Positions 41,592 through 50,323 of a stretch of DNA of 52,633 nucleotides are shown here, piece by piece (position 1 is the first letter of the stretch; every line of letters begins with the position of its first letter). The position numbers were made by a program, and so were the translations under genes. This DNA is from Sphingomonas changbaiensis NBRC 104936. GTDB taxonomy: Bacteria > Pseudomonadota > Alphaproteobacteria > Sphingomonadales > Sphingomonadaceae. The notes beneath the pieces were generated by a model. That model did not search any database. It worked only from the letters and a program-made list of their open reading frames with translations, and had not been told where the DNA came from. Location of the stretch: the NCBI RefSeq assembly GCF_000974765.1, contig NZ_BBWU01000038.1, forward strand, positions 1 to 52,633, read 5' to 3'.

Positions 41592-43022
41592 ATGGCTTCG
41601 ATCAAACTCGTAATTGCCGCAGGCGCCGCGACCATGCTGGCCGGCTGCGCGTCGGTGCCGAAGCTCGGGCCGAAGCCGACGCTCGTCGCCGCCGACGCGC
41701 TCGGCGCCGGACAGACGCTGGCCGGAGCGCAAGGCGCCTGGCCGGCCGCTGACTGGTGGAGCGGCTTCGGCGATCCCCAGCTTTCGACACTGATCGGCGA
41801 AGCCCTGGCCGGATCTCCGGATGTGGCAGCGGCGGCGGCGCGAGTCCGCGCGGCCGACGCACTGGCGCAGCAGGCCGGGGCCGCGCTCCAGCCCCAGGCG
41901 CAGATCGACGCGACGGTCGGTGGCATCAAGCAGAGCTACAATCTCGGTATCCCGCGGCAGTTCGTGCCCAAGGGCATCATCGACACCGGCCGGATCACCG
42001 GCAGCTTTGGGTTCGACCTGGACCTGTGGGGCAGGAACCGCGCCGAGCTCGCCGCGGCGACATCGGACGCGCAGGCAGCGGCGGTCGACGCGGAACAGGC
42101 CAAGCTGATGCTGTCGACCGGCGTCGCTGCGGCCTATGCCGAGCTCGCCCAGCTCTATGCCGAGCGGGACGTGGCGGCAGAGGCGGTCCGCGTCCGCCAG
42201 GCGACCGCCGATCTGACCGCCAAGCGCGTGCTGAACGGGCTCGACACGCGCGGCGAGCAGCGCCAGGCCGAGTCGCGCGTGCCGGCCGCCCGGGCCGACA
42301 TCGCCGCGCTCGACGAGGCGATCGCCCTGACCCGCAACCGCCTTGCCGCTCTGGTCGGCGCCGGACCGGACCGGGGGCTTGCGATCGCGCGGCCGCAACT
42401 CGCGGCAGGAGCGCCGCGGCTGCCCGACCGCGTCGCGCTGGAGCTGGTCGGGCGGCGGCCGGACCTCGTCGCCGCGCGCCTGCGCACCGAAGCGGCCGCC
42501 AGCCGGATCAAGGTTGCGCGCGCCGCATTCTACCCGAACGTCAACCTGGCGGCGATCGTCGGCCTGCAATCCTTCGGCCTCGACAAATTGTTCGACAGCG
42601 GTTCGCTCTACGGCAACGCCGGGCCGGCTCTCAGCCTGCCGCTGTTCGAGGGTGGCCGGCTCGAAGGCAACTATCGCGGCGCCCGCGCCCGCTATGACGA
42701 GGCGGTCGCGCGGTATAACGGCACGCTGGTGACCGCATTGCACGAAGTGGCCGACGCGGTCGCGAGCCTGCGCGCGCTCGACACGCGCCTCGCCGAGCAA
42801 CGCCAGGCGCTCACGGCGGCAGAGGAAGCGGCGAAGATCGCGCGCATTCGCTACCAGGGCGGGCTCGCCAACCAGCTTACTGCGCTGCAGGCCGACGACA
42901 CGGTGCTGGCGAACCGCCGCGCCGTCGCCGATCTGGAAGCGCGTCGCTTCACGCTCGATATTGCCCTGGTCCGCGCGCTGGGCGGCGGATTCCAGGCCCC
43001 TCAACTGGCAGGACTGCGCTGA
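41592..43022 (+). CDS. Outer-membrane efflux lipoprotein, NodT/OprM family
   Basis: The trimeric outer-membrane channel of a tripartite pump, 476 residues. The signal peptide ends in the lipobox LAGC with Cys19 (MASIKLVIAAGAATMLAGCA). The repeated NodT blocks are ADWWSGFGDPQLSTLIGEAL, GSFGFDLDLWGRNRAELAAA, RRPDLVAARLRTEAAASRIKVARAAFYPNV and YQGGLANQLTALQAD. ATG 41592 gives the usual signal peptide; ATG 41580 and 41583 are in frame. The stop overlaps the emrA start (TGATG). Confidence 0.93.
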   Translation: MASIKLVIAAGAATMLAGCASVPKLGPKPTLVAADALGAGQTLAGAQGAWPAADWWSGFGDPQLSTLIGEALAGSPDVAAAAARVRAADALAQQAGAALQPQAQIDATVGGIKQSYNLGIPRQFVPKGIIDTGRITGSFGFDLDLWGRNRAELAAATSDAQAAAVDAEQAKLMLSTGVAAAYAELAQLYAERDVAAEAVRVRQATADLTAKRVLNGLDTRGEQRQAESRVPAARADIAALDEAIALTRNRLAALVGAGPDRGLAIARPQLAAGAPRLPDRVALELVGRRPDLVAARLRTEAAASRIKVARAAFYPNVNLAAIVGLQSFGLDKLFDSGSLYGNAGPALSLPLFEGGRLEGNYRGARARYDEAVARYNGTLVTALHEVADAVASLRALDTRLAEQRQALTAAEEAAKIARIRYQGGLANQLTALQADDTVLANRRAVADLEARRFTLDIALVRALGGGFQAPQLAGLR

Positions 43023-44176
43023 TGGCCGATATCAATCCCGAGGACATGCCGGTCGGCGACATCGACGAGACCACGCCGGTCGAGATGCGCAGCCTTCGCA
43101 AGCGCTGGTTCGGCATCCTCGCGCTGGTCGTGGTCGCCGCAGCCCTCGTCTGGGCGATCTGGTTCTTCCTGACCCAAATGGGCCGGGTTTCGACCGACAA
43201 TGCCTATGTCGGCGCCGAGACCGCGCAGGTGACGCCGCTGATCGCAGCACCGGTCGCCGAAGTGCGCGTCGCCAACACCCAGCCGGTGAAGCGAGGCGAC
43301 GTGCTGGTCGTGCTCGACCCCGCCGATGCCCGGATCGAAGTCGCGCAGGCGCAAAGCGCGCTCGCCCAGGCCGAACAGAAGTACCGCCAATCGCGCGCGA
43401 CTGTCGGCGCGGCCCAGGGTCGGGTCGCGGCACGCGGGTCCGAAATCGAGCAGGCACGCGCACGACTGCGCGATGCCGAAGCGACCCTCAACCGCGCCCG
43501 GATCGAACTCGGCCGGCGGGAGGCCCTGATTTCCTCCGGCGCCGTTTCGGGCGATGAGCTGACGGCAGCGCGGACCGCATTCCAATCGGCCCAGGCGGCG
43601 CGCGACCTCGCCCGCGCCGGCGTCGCCAGTGCAGAAGCGACGCAGAACGCCGCGACTGGCGAGCTCCAGGCGTCGGCGGCCCTGGTCGAAGGCACCACGA
43701 TCGGGACGGCGCCCGAAGTGCTCGCCGCCCGCGCGCGGCTGGCGCAGGCCAAGCTCAACCTGGAGCGCACCGTCATCCGCGCGCCGATCGACGGCATCGT
43801 CACCAATCGCCAGATCCAGGTCGGCCAGCGCGTCGCCGCCGGCACGCCGATCATGACCCTGGTGCCGATCGCGGCCGCTTACGTCGATGCGAACTTCAAG
43901 GAAGACCAACTCGCCAAGGTCCGGCCCGGCCAGCCGGTGCTGCTGACGTCTGACTTCTACGGCGGCGACGTGGAGTTCCACGGCCGCGTCGTCGGCTTTG
44001 CCGGCGGCACCGGGGCCGCGTTCGCGCTGATCCCGGCGCAGAATGCGACCGGCAACTGGATCAAGGTCGTGCAGCGGCTGCCGGTCCGGATCGCGCTCGA
44101 TCCGAAGGAGCTGAAGGAGCATCCGCTGCGGGTCGGCCTGTCGATGACGGCGACGGTGGACACGCGGGGCCGCTGA
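43022..44176 (+). CDS. emrA: HlyD-family periplasmic adaptor of an EmrAB-type pump
   Basis: A membrane-fusion protein of 384 residues that links the inner-membrane transporter to the outer-membrane channel. One membrane helix (FGILALVVVAAALVWAIWFFL, split here by its charged edges) is followed by the biotinyl-lipoyl half GRVSTDNAYVGAETAQVTPLIAAPV and DVLVVLDPADA. A long coiled-coil hairpin follows, then the closing lipoyl half TVIRAPIDGIVTNRQIQVGQ and a beta-barrel domain. ATG overlaps the channel gene stop and the end overlaps emrB. The EmrA type is indicated by its MFS partner. Confidence 0.92.
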   Translation: MADINPEDMPVGDIDETTPVEMRSLRKRWFGILALVVVAAALVWAIWFFLTQMGRVSTDNAYVGAETAQVTPLIAAPVAEVRVANTQPVKRGDVLVVLDPADARIEVAQAQSALAQAEQKYRQSRATVGAAQGRVAARGSEIEQARARLRDAEATLNRARIELGRREALISSGAVSGDELTAARTAFQSAQAARDLARAGVASAEATQNAATGELQASAALVEGTTIGTAPEVLAARARLAQAKLNLERTVIRAPIDGIVTNRQIQVGQRVAAGTPIMTLVPIAAAYVDANFKEDQLAKVRPGQPVLLTSDFYGGDVEFHGRVVGFAGGTGAAFALIPAQNATGNWIKVVQRLPVRIALDPKELKEHPLRVGLSMTATVDTRGR

Positions 44177-45726
44177 TGGCGACCACCGCCGCCGCGCTCG
44201 ACAAATTCGCGGAAGGCCCCTGCCTCACCGGCTGGCGGCTCGGGCTCGCGGCCTTTTCGCTGGCGCTCGCGAACTTCATCGTGGTGCTCGACACGACGAT
44301 CGCGAACGTGTCCGTGCCGCACATCGCCGGCGGCCTTGCCGTCTCGCCGAGCCAGGGCACATGGACGATCACCAGCTATGCGGTCGCCGACGCGATCAGC
44401 GTGCCGCTCACAGGTTGGCTTTCGGCCCGGTTCGGCAGCGTGCGCTGGTTCATCACGTCGCTGATCGGATTCGGGCTGTTCTCGTTCCTGTGCGGGATTT
44501 CCAGCACGCTTTACATGCTGGTCGCGTTCCGGGTGATGCAGGGCCTGTGTGGCGGGCCACTGATGCCGCTGTCGCAGACGCTGCTGATGCGCATCTTCCC
44601 CCGGGGCAAGCAATCGGCCGCGCTCGGCATCTGGGCGATGACGACGACCGCAGCGCCGATCCTCGGCCCGATCCTGGGCGGCATCATCAGCGATAATTGG
44701 TCGTGGCCCTGGATTTTCTTCATCAACCTGCCGGTCGTCGCGATCTGCATCTTCGCGGTCTCGCAGCTGGTGACGCCGTTCGAGACCAAGGTCATCCGCC
44801 AGCGGATCGACGTGATCGGCCTTGCGCTGCTGATCGTCTTTGTGGGCGCGCTGCAGGTCATGCTCGATACCGGGCGCGACAATGACTGGTTCCATTCGAC
44901 CTGGATCGTCGGCCTGGCCTTGATCGCGGTGATCGGCTTCGTCGCGTTCCTGATCTGGGAGACGACCGAGCCCAATCCGATCGTCGACGTCAGCGTGTTT
45001 CGCTATCGCGGCTTCGTCGCCGGCGTGCTGGCGGTGTCGCTGGCGTTCGGCGCCTTCTTCGCCCAAGTCGTGCTGACGCCGCTCTGGTTGCAGCAGGTGC
45101 TCGGCTATACCGCGACAGACGCCGGCTATGTCGTCGCCTGGCTGGGGCTGTTCGCGGTGTTTGCGTCGCCGATCGCCGCGAAGATGACGGACAAGATCGA
45201 CCTGCGCGTCACCGTCAGCGGCGGCATCATCTGGCTGTTCCTGATGTCGTTCATGCGCATGCGCTGGTCGACCGAGTCCGACTATTGGACGCTGGCGCTG
45301 CCGCACATCCTGCAGGGGATCGGCATGCCGTTCTTCTTCATCGGCCTCACCGCGCTGGCGCTGGGGTCGGTGCCGCCGCACAAGGTCGTCGCCGCCGCCG
45401 GCCTGATGAGCTTCTGCCGGACCCTCTCGGGCGCGTTCGGCACCGCGCTTGCAACGACCTTGTGGGACAATGCGAACGCCAGCGCGCGGGGCCAGGTTGT
45501 CGGCTCGCTCAACGGCGTCGCCGAGACGATGGCGAAACTCGAGGGCCGGGGCGCGACGCACGAGCAGGCGCGCGCCGCGATCGACCGGATGGTCGAGGCG
45601 CAGACCGCGACGATCGGCGTGGTCCACATCTTCCTCGTCGCCGGCGCCGTGTTCCTGGTCGCCGCGGCGATGGTCTGGATCGCGCCGAAAGGCCGGGCCG
45701 CGGCCGGCATCGGCGGCGGGCACTAG
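44176..45726 (+). CDS. emrB: DHA2-family MFS drug exporter, EmrB type
   Basis: A proton-driven inner-membrane transporter of 516 residues with about 14 predicted helices. DHA2 marks are NFIVVLDTTIANVSVPHIAGGLAVSPSQGTW (motif D1 with the acidic residue), GWLSARFGSVR (motif A) and GAMTTTAAPILGPILGG-type motif C (WAMTTTAAPILGPILGGII). It works with the HlyD protein and NodT channel encoded upstream to expel toxic hydrophobic compounds directly outside. The actual substrate is not deducible. tRNA-Glu follows. Confidence 0.93.
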   Translation: MATTAAALDKFAEGPCLTGWRLGLAAFSLALANFIVVLDTTIANVSVPHIAGGLAVSPSQGTWTITSYAVADAISVPLTGWLSARFGSVRWFITSLIGFGLFSFLCGISSTLYMLVAFRVMQGLCGGPLMPLSQTLLMRIFPRGKQSAALGIWAMTTTAAPILGPILGGIISDNWSWPWIFFINLPVVAICIFAVSQLVTPFETKVIRQRIDVIGLALLIVFVGALQVMLDTGRDNDWFHSTWIVGLALIAVIGFVAFLIWETTEPNPIVDVSVFRYRGFVAGVLAVSLAFGAFFAQVVLTPLWLQQVLGYTATDAGYVVAWLGLFAVFASPIAAKMTDKIDLRVTVSGGIIWLFLMSFMRMRWSTESDYWTLALPHILQGIGMPFFFIGLTALALGSVPPHKVVAAAGLMSFCRTLSGAFGTALATTLWDNANASARGQVVGSLNGVAETMAKLEGRGATHEQARAAIDRMVEAQTATIGVVHIFLVAGAVFLVAAAMVWIAPKGRAAAGIGGGH

Positions 45727-45772
45727 CTTGACTCCGCGCACCCCCGACCATAGGTGCGCACGTCTCCCGCGC

Positions 45773-45848
45773 GGCCCCTTCGTCTAGCGGTCTAGGACGT
45801 CGCCCTCTCACGGCGAAAACACGGGTTCGAGTCCCGTAGGGGTCACCA
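45773..45848 (+). tRNA. tRNA-Glu (anticodon CUC)
   Basis: A full cloverleaf. The acceptor GGCCCCT pairs with AGGGGTC (one G-T pair), the anticodon stem TCGCC/GGCGA encloses the loop CTCTCAC with anticodon CTC, the T arm is ACGGG-TTCGAGT-CCCGT, and ACCA is encoded. A TTGACT 40 bases upstream (45728-45733) may be the -35 box of its promoter. No integrated element adjoins it. Confidence 0.95.
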
Positions 45849-45897
45849 GCGTTTTCAGATACTTAGTCGAATAACCAACGCGGATCAGTCGCTGCCC

Positions 45898-46545
45898 CTA
45901 CCGCAGCGTCAATTGCCGTGCAGTGGCGAGAGTCTGGACGACGAACAAGATCACCATGACGATTCCGACGCCGCCGACGATCAGGTCGAAGGCGGTGACG
46001 CCGCTGGCCGACACCGGCAGCGCGCCGAACGCGAACATCGACAGCGTGATCGCGACCAGCACCAGGCGAAGCTCGGTCGGTCCGGCGGCGAGGTAGGACA
46101 GGCGAAGCTCGCCGGTCACACGCGCCGCCAGGAAGGCGTGGATCGAGAGCAGCAGGTATCCGGCAAGCGCGAACAGCGCGATGTCCAGCCGCACGAACGG
46201 GCTCAGGCCCAGGCCCGCAAGGATCAGCAGATTGGCGAGCCCGTCGGTGCTGTGGTCGATGAAATAGCCGAACTCGGGTCGCTCGATCCGGCGGAACCGG
46301 GCGAGGCTTCCGTCCAGCGAGTCGCCGAACCAGTGGACGACCAGTCCGGCGATCACGGCCCAGAGCCAGGCCGGGTCCACCGAACTGAGCGCATAGCCGG
46401 CGAAGATCAGCGCCGCGCCCGCAAGTCCCAGGGCCGTCAGCCCGTCGGGCGTCACCCGCGCCGGCAGTCGCGCGCATATCCAGGTCAGCGCGCGCCGCTC
46501 CGCCTTCGCGAGGAGATTGGCCTGGATACGCTGGACCGGCTTCAT
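45898..46545 (-). CDS. CDP-alcohol phosphatidyltransferase family protein
   Basis: An integral-membrane lipid-synthesis enzyme of 215 residues that joins CDP-diacylglycerol (or another CDP-alcohol) to an alcohol. The signature DG-x2-AR-x8-G-x3-D-x3-D is intact in GDSLDGSLARFRRIERPEFG plus YFIDHSTD. About six hydrophobic segments follow. The alcohol (glycerol phosphate, serine, inositol, choline) cannot be read from the sequence. ATG 46545 is chosen. Its neighbour 76 bases away is a methyltransferase on the same strand. Confidence 0.88.
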   Translation of the reverse strand: MKPVQRIQANLLAKAERRALTWICARLPARVTPDGLTALGLAGAALIFAGYALSSVDPAWLWAVIAGLVVHWFGDSLDGSLARFRRIERPEFGYFIDHSTDGLANLLILAGLGLSPFVRLDIALFALAGYLLLSIHAFLAARVTGELRLSYLAAGPTELRLVLVAITLSMFAFGALPVSASGVTAFDLIVGGVGIVMVILFVVQTLATARQLTLR

Positions 46546-46621
46546 TCGGATACTTTCAACAGGCAGCGTCGGACGATCCGGCGACGGATTGCCTAGCGCC
46601 CAACGGCCCGACTGGAAAGCG

Positions 46622-47464
46622 CTACGCCGGTGCTTTGGCGCCGATCGTCCAGCAGGCTGCGGTGAATCGGACATCTGCTCCTTGCACAAACGGGTCGAAC
46701 GCGGCGCGGACCGCATCGACGATCCGGGCGCGGGTGCCGCCATCCACCTCGCCCAGCACGCGGCCGAGGGGGCCCAGAAGCGTGAAGTAGCGCACCAGGT
46801 CGCCCTCCGGCATCGTGCAGGGGACGTCGAGCGGCTGGATATCGATGCCCTTCCAGCCGCTTTCCTCAAGAATCCGATGCACCCGGTCCGGATCGGCGAA
46901 CGCGAATTGGCCCGGCCCATCGGCAGTGCGCGCGGGAAGGTTCGGTAGGAACGGGGCGGCGGCACGCTCGGCGACGGTCATGAACGGGTTCTCGTCCGCG
47001 CTTCGCCAAGCGACGATGCGCAGCGAGGCGCCGGGCCGTGCGGCACGGCGCAGGTTGGCGAAAGCCTTCACCGGATCATCGAAGAACATGACGCCGAAGC
47101 GTGAGACGATCATGTCGAAGCTGCCCGCCTCGAAGCCGTAGCTCTGCGCATCGCCGCACAGGAAGCGCGCCGCAAGATCGTTCGCCTCCGCCTGGCGGCG
47201 GGCGAGCGCGAGCATCGGCTCCGAAATGTCGATACCGACGCATCGGACTCCGGGCAGCCGCGCGATGGCGCGCGTGGTGCTGCCGGTGCCGCATCCGACG
47301 TCGAGCACGCGCCGCGCGGACGCAGCCTCCGCCGCGTTCGCCAGCAACCCCTCGATCGGCGTGAACAGCCGGTCGAGCAGGTCCTGCGCCTCGACCCAGG
47401 CGTAGCCGGCCTGGCCGTTCCAATTGATCCCTTGTTCGTTCGCCGCGTCGCGAATGGCGGTCAT
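46622..47464 (-). CDS. Class I SAM-dependent methyltransferase
   Basis: A 280-residue cytosolic methyltransferase resembling UbiE/small-molecule methylases. The SAM site reads VLDVGCGTGSTTRAIARLPGVRCVGIDISEPML and FLCGDAQSYGFEAGSFDMIVSRFGVMFFDD. The substrate is unknown. ATG 47464 has AAGGAG six bases upstream; the frame is open to 47506. Its promoter has a 20-base spacer with a perfect dyad, and a MerR-family gene is divergent, so this is probably the target gene of that regulator. Confidence 0.88.
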   Translation of the reverse strand: MTAIRDAANEQGINWNGQAGYAWVEAQDLLDRLFTPIEGLLANAAEAASARRVLDVGCGTGSTTRAIARLPGVRCVGIDISEPMLALARRQAEANDLAARFLCGDAQSYGFEAGSFDMIVSRFGVMFFDDPVKAFANLRRAARPGASLRIVAWRSADENPFMTVAERAAAPFLPNLPARTADGPGQFAFADPDRVHRILEESGWKGIDIQPLDVPCTMPEGDLVRYFTLLGPLGRVLGEVDGGTRARIVDAVRAAFDPFVQGADVRFTAACWTIGAKAPA

Positions 47465-47504
47465 GATCGGCTCCTTACCGTTGCTTGCTGCACTCGAAAG
47501 CGGC

Positions 47505-47536
47505 ATTCTGCCACTTCAAGTCGACTTGAGGTCAAG
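47505..47536 (-). promoter_or_regulatory. MerR-type promoter of the methyltransferase gene
   Basis: On the minus strand TTGACC (-35) and CAGAAT (-10) are separated by 20 bases, longer than the usual 17, as in MerR-activated promoters. The spacer contains the perfect palindrome TCAAGTCGACTTGA (47516-47529), which resembles the SoxR box (CCTCAAGTTAACTTGAGG). The site also directly precedes the merR-like gene, so it may control both. Confidence 0.7.
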
Positions 47537-47539
47537 AGG

Positions 47540-47983
47540 GTGCGTGATCTGGATATCGCCGAGGTGGCGAAGCGCTCGGGCGTGCCCGCATCGGCGCTCC
47601 GCCACTATGAGGAAAAGGGGCTGATCGCTTCAATCGGCCGGCGTGGCTTGCGGCGACTGTTCGATCCCGGCGTGCTGGAGCGGCTGGCGCTGATCGCGAC
47701 CGGGCGAGCGGCCGGCTTTTCGCTCGACGAGATCGCGCAGATGTTCGGAAGCGGGGGCGCCGGCATCGACCGGGCCATGCTGGCCTCGAAGGCGGACGAG
47801 CTGGACGCCGTGATCCGCAGGCTCAGCGCGATGCGCGACGGCCTGCGCCACGCAGCGGCTTGCCCCGCGCCGAGCCATATGGAGTGTCCCAAATTCCGCC
47901 GGCTGGTGAAAGCCGCAGCGACCGACATGGCCCGGCGCCGGCGCTCGGCCCCCGGTGTTGGCTTCCCCCGCCGGCGCGGCTAG
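47540..47983 (+). CDS. MerR-family transcriptional regulator
   Basis: A 147-residue MerR protein. The winged helix is DIAEVAKRSGVPASALRHYEEKGLI followed by GRRGLRRLFDPGVLERLALI. A dimerisation helix follows (ADELDAVIRRLSAMRDGLRHAA) and the end has two cysteines in ACPAPSHMECPKF, a conserved feature of this subfamily that could bind a metal or sense oxidation. GTG 47540 gives the normal start (RDLDIAEV). The divergent methyltransferase promoter with its dyad ends four bases upstream. The effector is unknown. Confidence 0.88.
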   Translation: MRDLDIAEVAKRSGVPASALRHYEEKGLIASIGRRGLRRLFDPGVLERLALIATGRAAGFSLDEIAQMFGSGGAGIDRAMLASKADELDAVIRRLSAMRDGLRHAAACPAPSHMECPKFRRLVKAAATDMARRRRSAPGVGFPRRRG

Positions 47984-47992
47984 AGCCGGCGC

Positions 47993-49198
47993 ATGGGGTT
48001 GAGCGGGATCGAGCAGCGCGCATGCGAAGCGGCGGCGGCAGTGCCGATGCTCGACCAGGTGCAGGCCTGGGCCGCGGTCAACAGCGGATCGCGCAACCTG
48101 CCCGGGCTCACGACCATGGCGGGGCTGCTCGCCGACGCTTTTTCTGCGCTGCCCGGCAAACTCGAGCTGGTGCCCCCCGATCCGGTCGAGATCGTCGATC
48201 CGAACGGGTCGGTGCGCGCGGTCCAGCATGGCGCGCACCTGTTGCTGACCATGCGTCCCGATGCGCCGGTGCAGCTGCTCTTCACCGGTCATTACGACAC
48301 GGTGTTCGGCGCCGATCACCCATTCCAGTCGCTGAAATCGCTGGACGATGGACGGCTGAACGGCCCCGGCGTCGCCGACATGAAGGGCGGCCTGTCGCTG
48401 ATGTTGGCAGCCCTGAAAGCGGTCGAGACCACGCCGGCCGCCCCTTCGTTCGGCTATCAGGTGCTGATCGACAGCGATGAAGAGGTGGGATCACCCTCCT
48501 CCGCGGCCCTGATTGCCCGTGCGGCGCAGGGCAAGGCGGCCGCCTTTACCTACGAGCCGGCGCTCCCCGACGGGACGCTCGCCGGTGCGCGGGGGGGCTC
48601 GGGCAACTTCTCGATCGTGGTCAGTGGGCGATCCGCGCATGCCGGCCGCAATCCGGAAGAGGGTCGCAACGCGCTGCTCGCCGCGGCCGACCTGGCATTG
48701 CGGCTGGAGCAGGCGATCGGGCCGGGGCTCAAGGCCAATCCGGCGAAAATCGACGGCGGCGGCCCGAACAATGTCGTGCCCGATCATGCGGTGCTCCGCG
48801 TCAACTTCCGGCCCGCTTCGCCGGACGACGAGACACGCGCGCGCGCGCATCTCGACCAGGCTGTCGCGCAGGTCGCTGCCGCGCGCGACGTCCGCATCCA
48901 CGTCCATGGCGGTTTCGGCCGTCCGCCCAAGCCGCTCGATCCCGCCGCCGAACGCCTGTTCGGGCTGGTGAAAAGCTGCGGCGCCGATCTGGGCCTCAAC
49001 ATCGGCTGGAAGGCGACCGGCGGGGTCTGCGACGGCAACAACATCGCCGCCTGCGGCGTGCCGGTCGTCGACACGATGGGCGCGCGCGGCGGCGCCATTC
49101 ATTCGGAGGAGGAGTTCCTGATTCCCGAGTCGCTGCCCGAACGGGCGATGCTGTCCACGCTTGCCATTCTGCGCCTAGCCGATCGGGGCCGGCCATGA
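47993..49198 (+). CDS. M20-family metallohydrolase in the ast operon
   Basis: A zinc peptidase/deacylase of 401 residues of the carboxypeptidase G2/ArgE/DapE type. Metal-site blocks are LLFTGHYDTVFG, GPGVADMKGGLSLML and LIDSDEEVGSPSS, with GARGGAIHSEEEF near the end; the dimer domain contains GRSAHAGRNPEEGRNAL. Its stop overlaps astA (ATGA), so it is co-translated with arginine succinyltransferase. AstE, the usual succinylglutamate desuccinylase, is a different fold and is not in the window; this M20 enzyme could substitute for it, which is inference. Confidence 0.88.
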   Translation: MGLSGIEQRACEAAAAVPMLDQVQAWAAVNSGSRNLPGLTTMAGLLADAFSALPGKLELVPPDPVEIVDPNGSVRAVQHGAHLLLTMRPDAPVQLLFTGHYDTVFGADHPFQSLKSLDDGRLNGPGVADMKGGLSLMLAALKAVETTPAAPSFGYQVLIDSDEEVGSPSSAALIARAAQGKAAAFTYEPALPDGTLAGARGGSGNFSIVVSGRSAHAGRNPEEGRNALLAAADLALRLEQAIGPGLKANPAKIDGGGPNNVVPDHAVLRVNFRPASPDDETRARAHLDQAVAQVAAARDVRIHVHGGFGRPPKPLDPAAERLFGLVKSCGADLGLNIGWKATGGVCDGNNIAACGVPVVDTMGARGGAIHSEEEFLIPESLPERAMLSTLAILRLADRGRP

Positions 49199-50217
49199 GC
49201 TGCTTTCTTCGCCCGGCAACCCTGAAGGACCTCGGCGCGCTGTATGAACTGGCGAAGCTGACCGGGGGTGGCTTCACCAACCTGCCGCCCGACCGGAATT
49301 CACTGCGCGCCAAGCTCGAGCGTTCGGCCGCGGCACTTGCGCGCGAGGCGGACGAGCATGTCGACGACCTGTTCGTCATGGTCCTGGAAAACAGCGAGAC
49401 CGGGCAGGTCCGCGGCACCTGCCAGATCTTCACCATGGTCGGCCAGAACTGGCCTTTCTACTCCTACCGGCTCGGCACCCTCACCCAGACCTCCCGCGAG
49501 CTGAACCGCACCTTCCGCGCCGACATGCTGACGCTATCCACGGACCTCGAGGGCGCGAGCGAAGTCGGCGGCCTGTTCCTTCACCCGCGCGAGCGGGCCG
49601 GCGGCCTCGGCATGCTGCTGGCCCGCAGCCGCTATCTGTTCATCAAGAAACATCGCGGCCGCTTTTCGGACCGCACGCTTGCGGAGCTGCGTGGCGTGAT
49701 CGACGAGGCGGGCGGCTCCCCCTTCTGGGACGGCCTGGCGGGCAAATTCTTCGGCATGAGCTTTCAGGAAGCCGACGAGTTCAATGCCACCAACGGCAAT
49801 CAGTTCATCGCCGACCTGATGCCGAAGCACCCGATCTATATCGATATGCTGCCCGAAAGTGCGCGCGCGGTGATCGCGATGCCACATCCGAGCGGTCGCG
49901 CGGCGATGCGGATGCTGGAGCATGAGGGCTTCGCGCACGACAAATATATCGACATCTTCGATGGCGGCCCGACGATGGTCGCGCACACCGATCGCATCCG
50001 ATCGATCACGGACGCGGTCGAATCGCGCGTCGCCCGGATCGGCGACGTGCCCGACGGCGAACGCCGCCTCGCCACGGCCGGGCGCCTGGCGGGCTGGCGG
50101 GCCGCCTACGCGCTGATGGAGCCGCTCGGCGACGGCGAGGTCGCGATCGATCCCGAGGGCGCGGAGATGCTGCTGGTGGATGTGGGCGACACCGTGATGC
50201 ACGTGGGGCGGACGTGA
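49195..50217 (+). CDS. astA: Arginine N-succinyltransferase
   Basis: AstA succinylates the alpha-amino group of arginine with succinyl-CoA, the first step of the ammonia-producing AST pathway of arginine breakdown. The 340-residue protein shows LRPATLKDLGALYELAKLTGGGFTNLP, YSYRLGTLTQTSRELN, EVGGLFLHPRERAGGLGMLLARSRYLF and FWDGLAGKFFGMSFQEADEF, all family-typical. It lies between the M20 hydrolase and astB on one strand. A class C hairpin follows its stop. Confidence 0.94.
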   Translation: MSCFLRPATLKDLGALYELAKLTGGGFTNLPPDRNSLRAKLERSAAALAREADEHVDDLFVMVLENSETGQVRGTCQIFTMVGQNWPFYSYRLGTLTQTSRELNRTFRADMLTLSTDLEGASEVGGLFLHPRERAGGLGMLLARSRYLFIKKHRGRFSDRTLAELRGVIDEAGGSPFWDGLAGKFFGMSFQEADEFNATNGNQFIADLMPKHPIYIDMLPESARAVIAMPHPSGRAAMRMLEHEGFAHDKYIDIFDGGPTMVAHTDRIRSITDAVESRVARIGDVPDGERRLATAGRLAGWRAAYALMEPLGDGEVAIDPEGAEMLLVDVGDTVMHVGRT

Positions 50218-50229
50218 AAGCAGAAGCCC

Positions 50230-50303
50230 GCTCGTCCCGAGCGAAGTCGAGGGGCGCTGCTCCAACTTATCACGTGCGCCCCTCGACTACGCTCGGGACG
50301 AGC
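50230..50303. repeat. Class C inverted pair between astA and astB
   Basis: Arms of 28 bases (from GCTCGTCCCGAGCGAAGTCG; right arm ending CGGGACGAGC) match at 27 of 28 positions around a loop of 18 bases. It is the second copy of the class C element (28101-28172) and sits inside the ast transcription unit, 12 bases after astA and 20 before astB. Confidence 0.88.
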
Positions 50304-50323
50304 GAACATCGGAGCCTGGAGCG

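Noticed and set aside
43957-45741. Minus-strand frame (594 residues) opposite emrB
   Set aside because: Low-complexity Arg/Asp/His composition; emrB with its transmembrane pattern explains the DNA.
45728-45900. Integration site of a genomic island at tRNA-Glu (and at tRNA-Gln, 8112-8186)
   Set aside because: No integrase, no duplicated tRNA 3' end and ordinary housekeeping neighbours.
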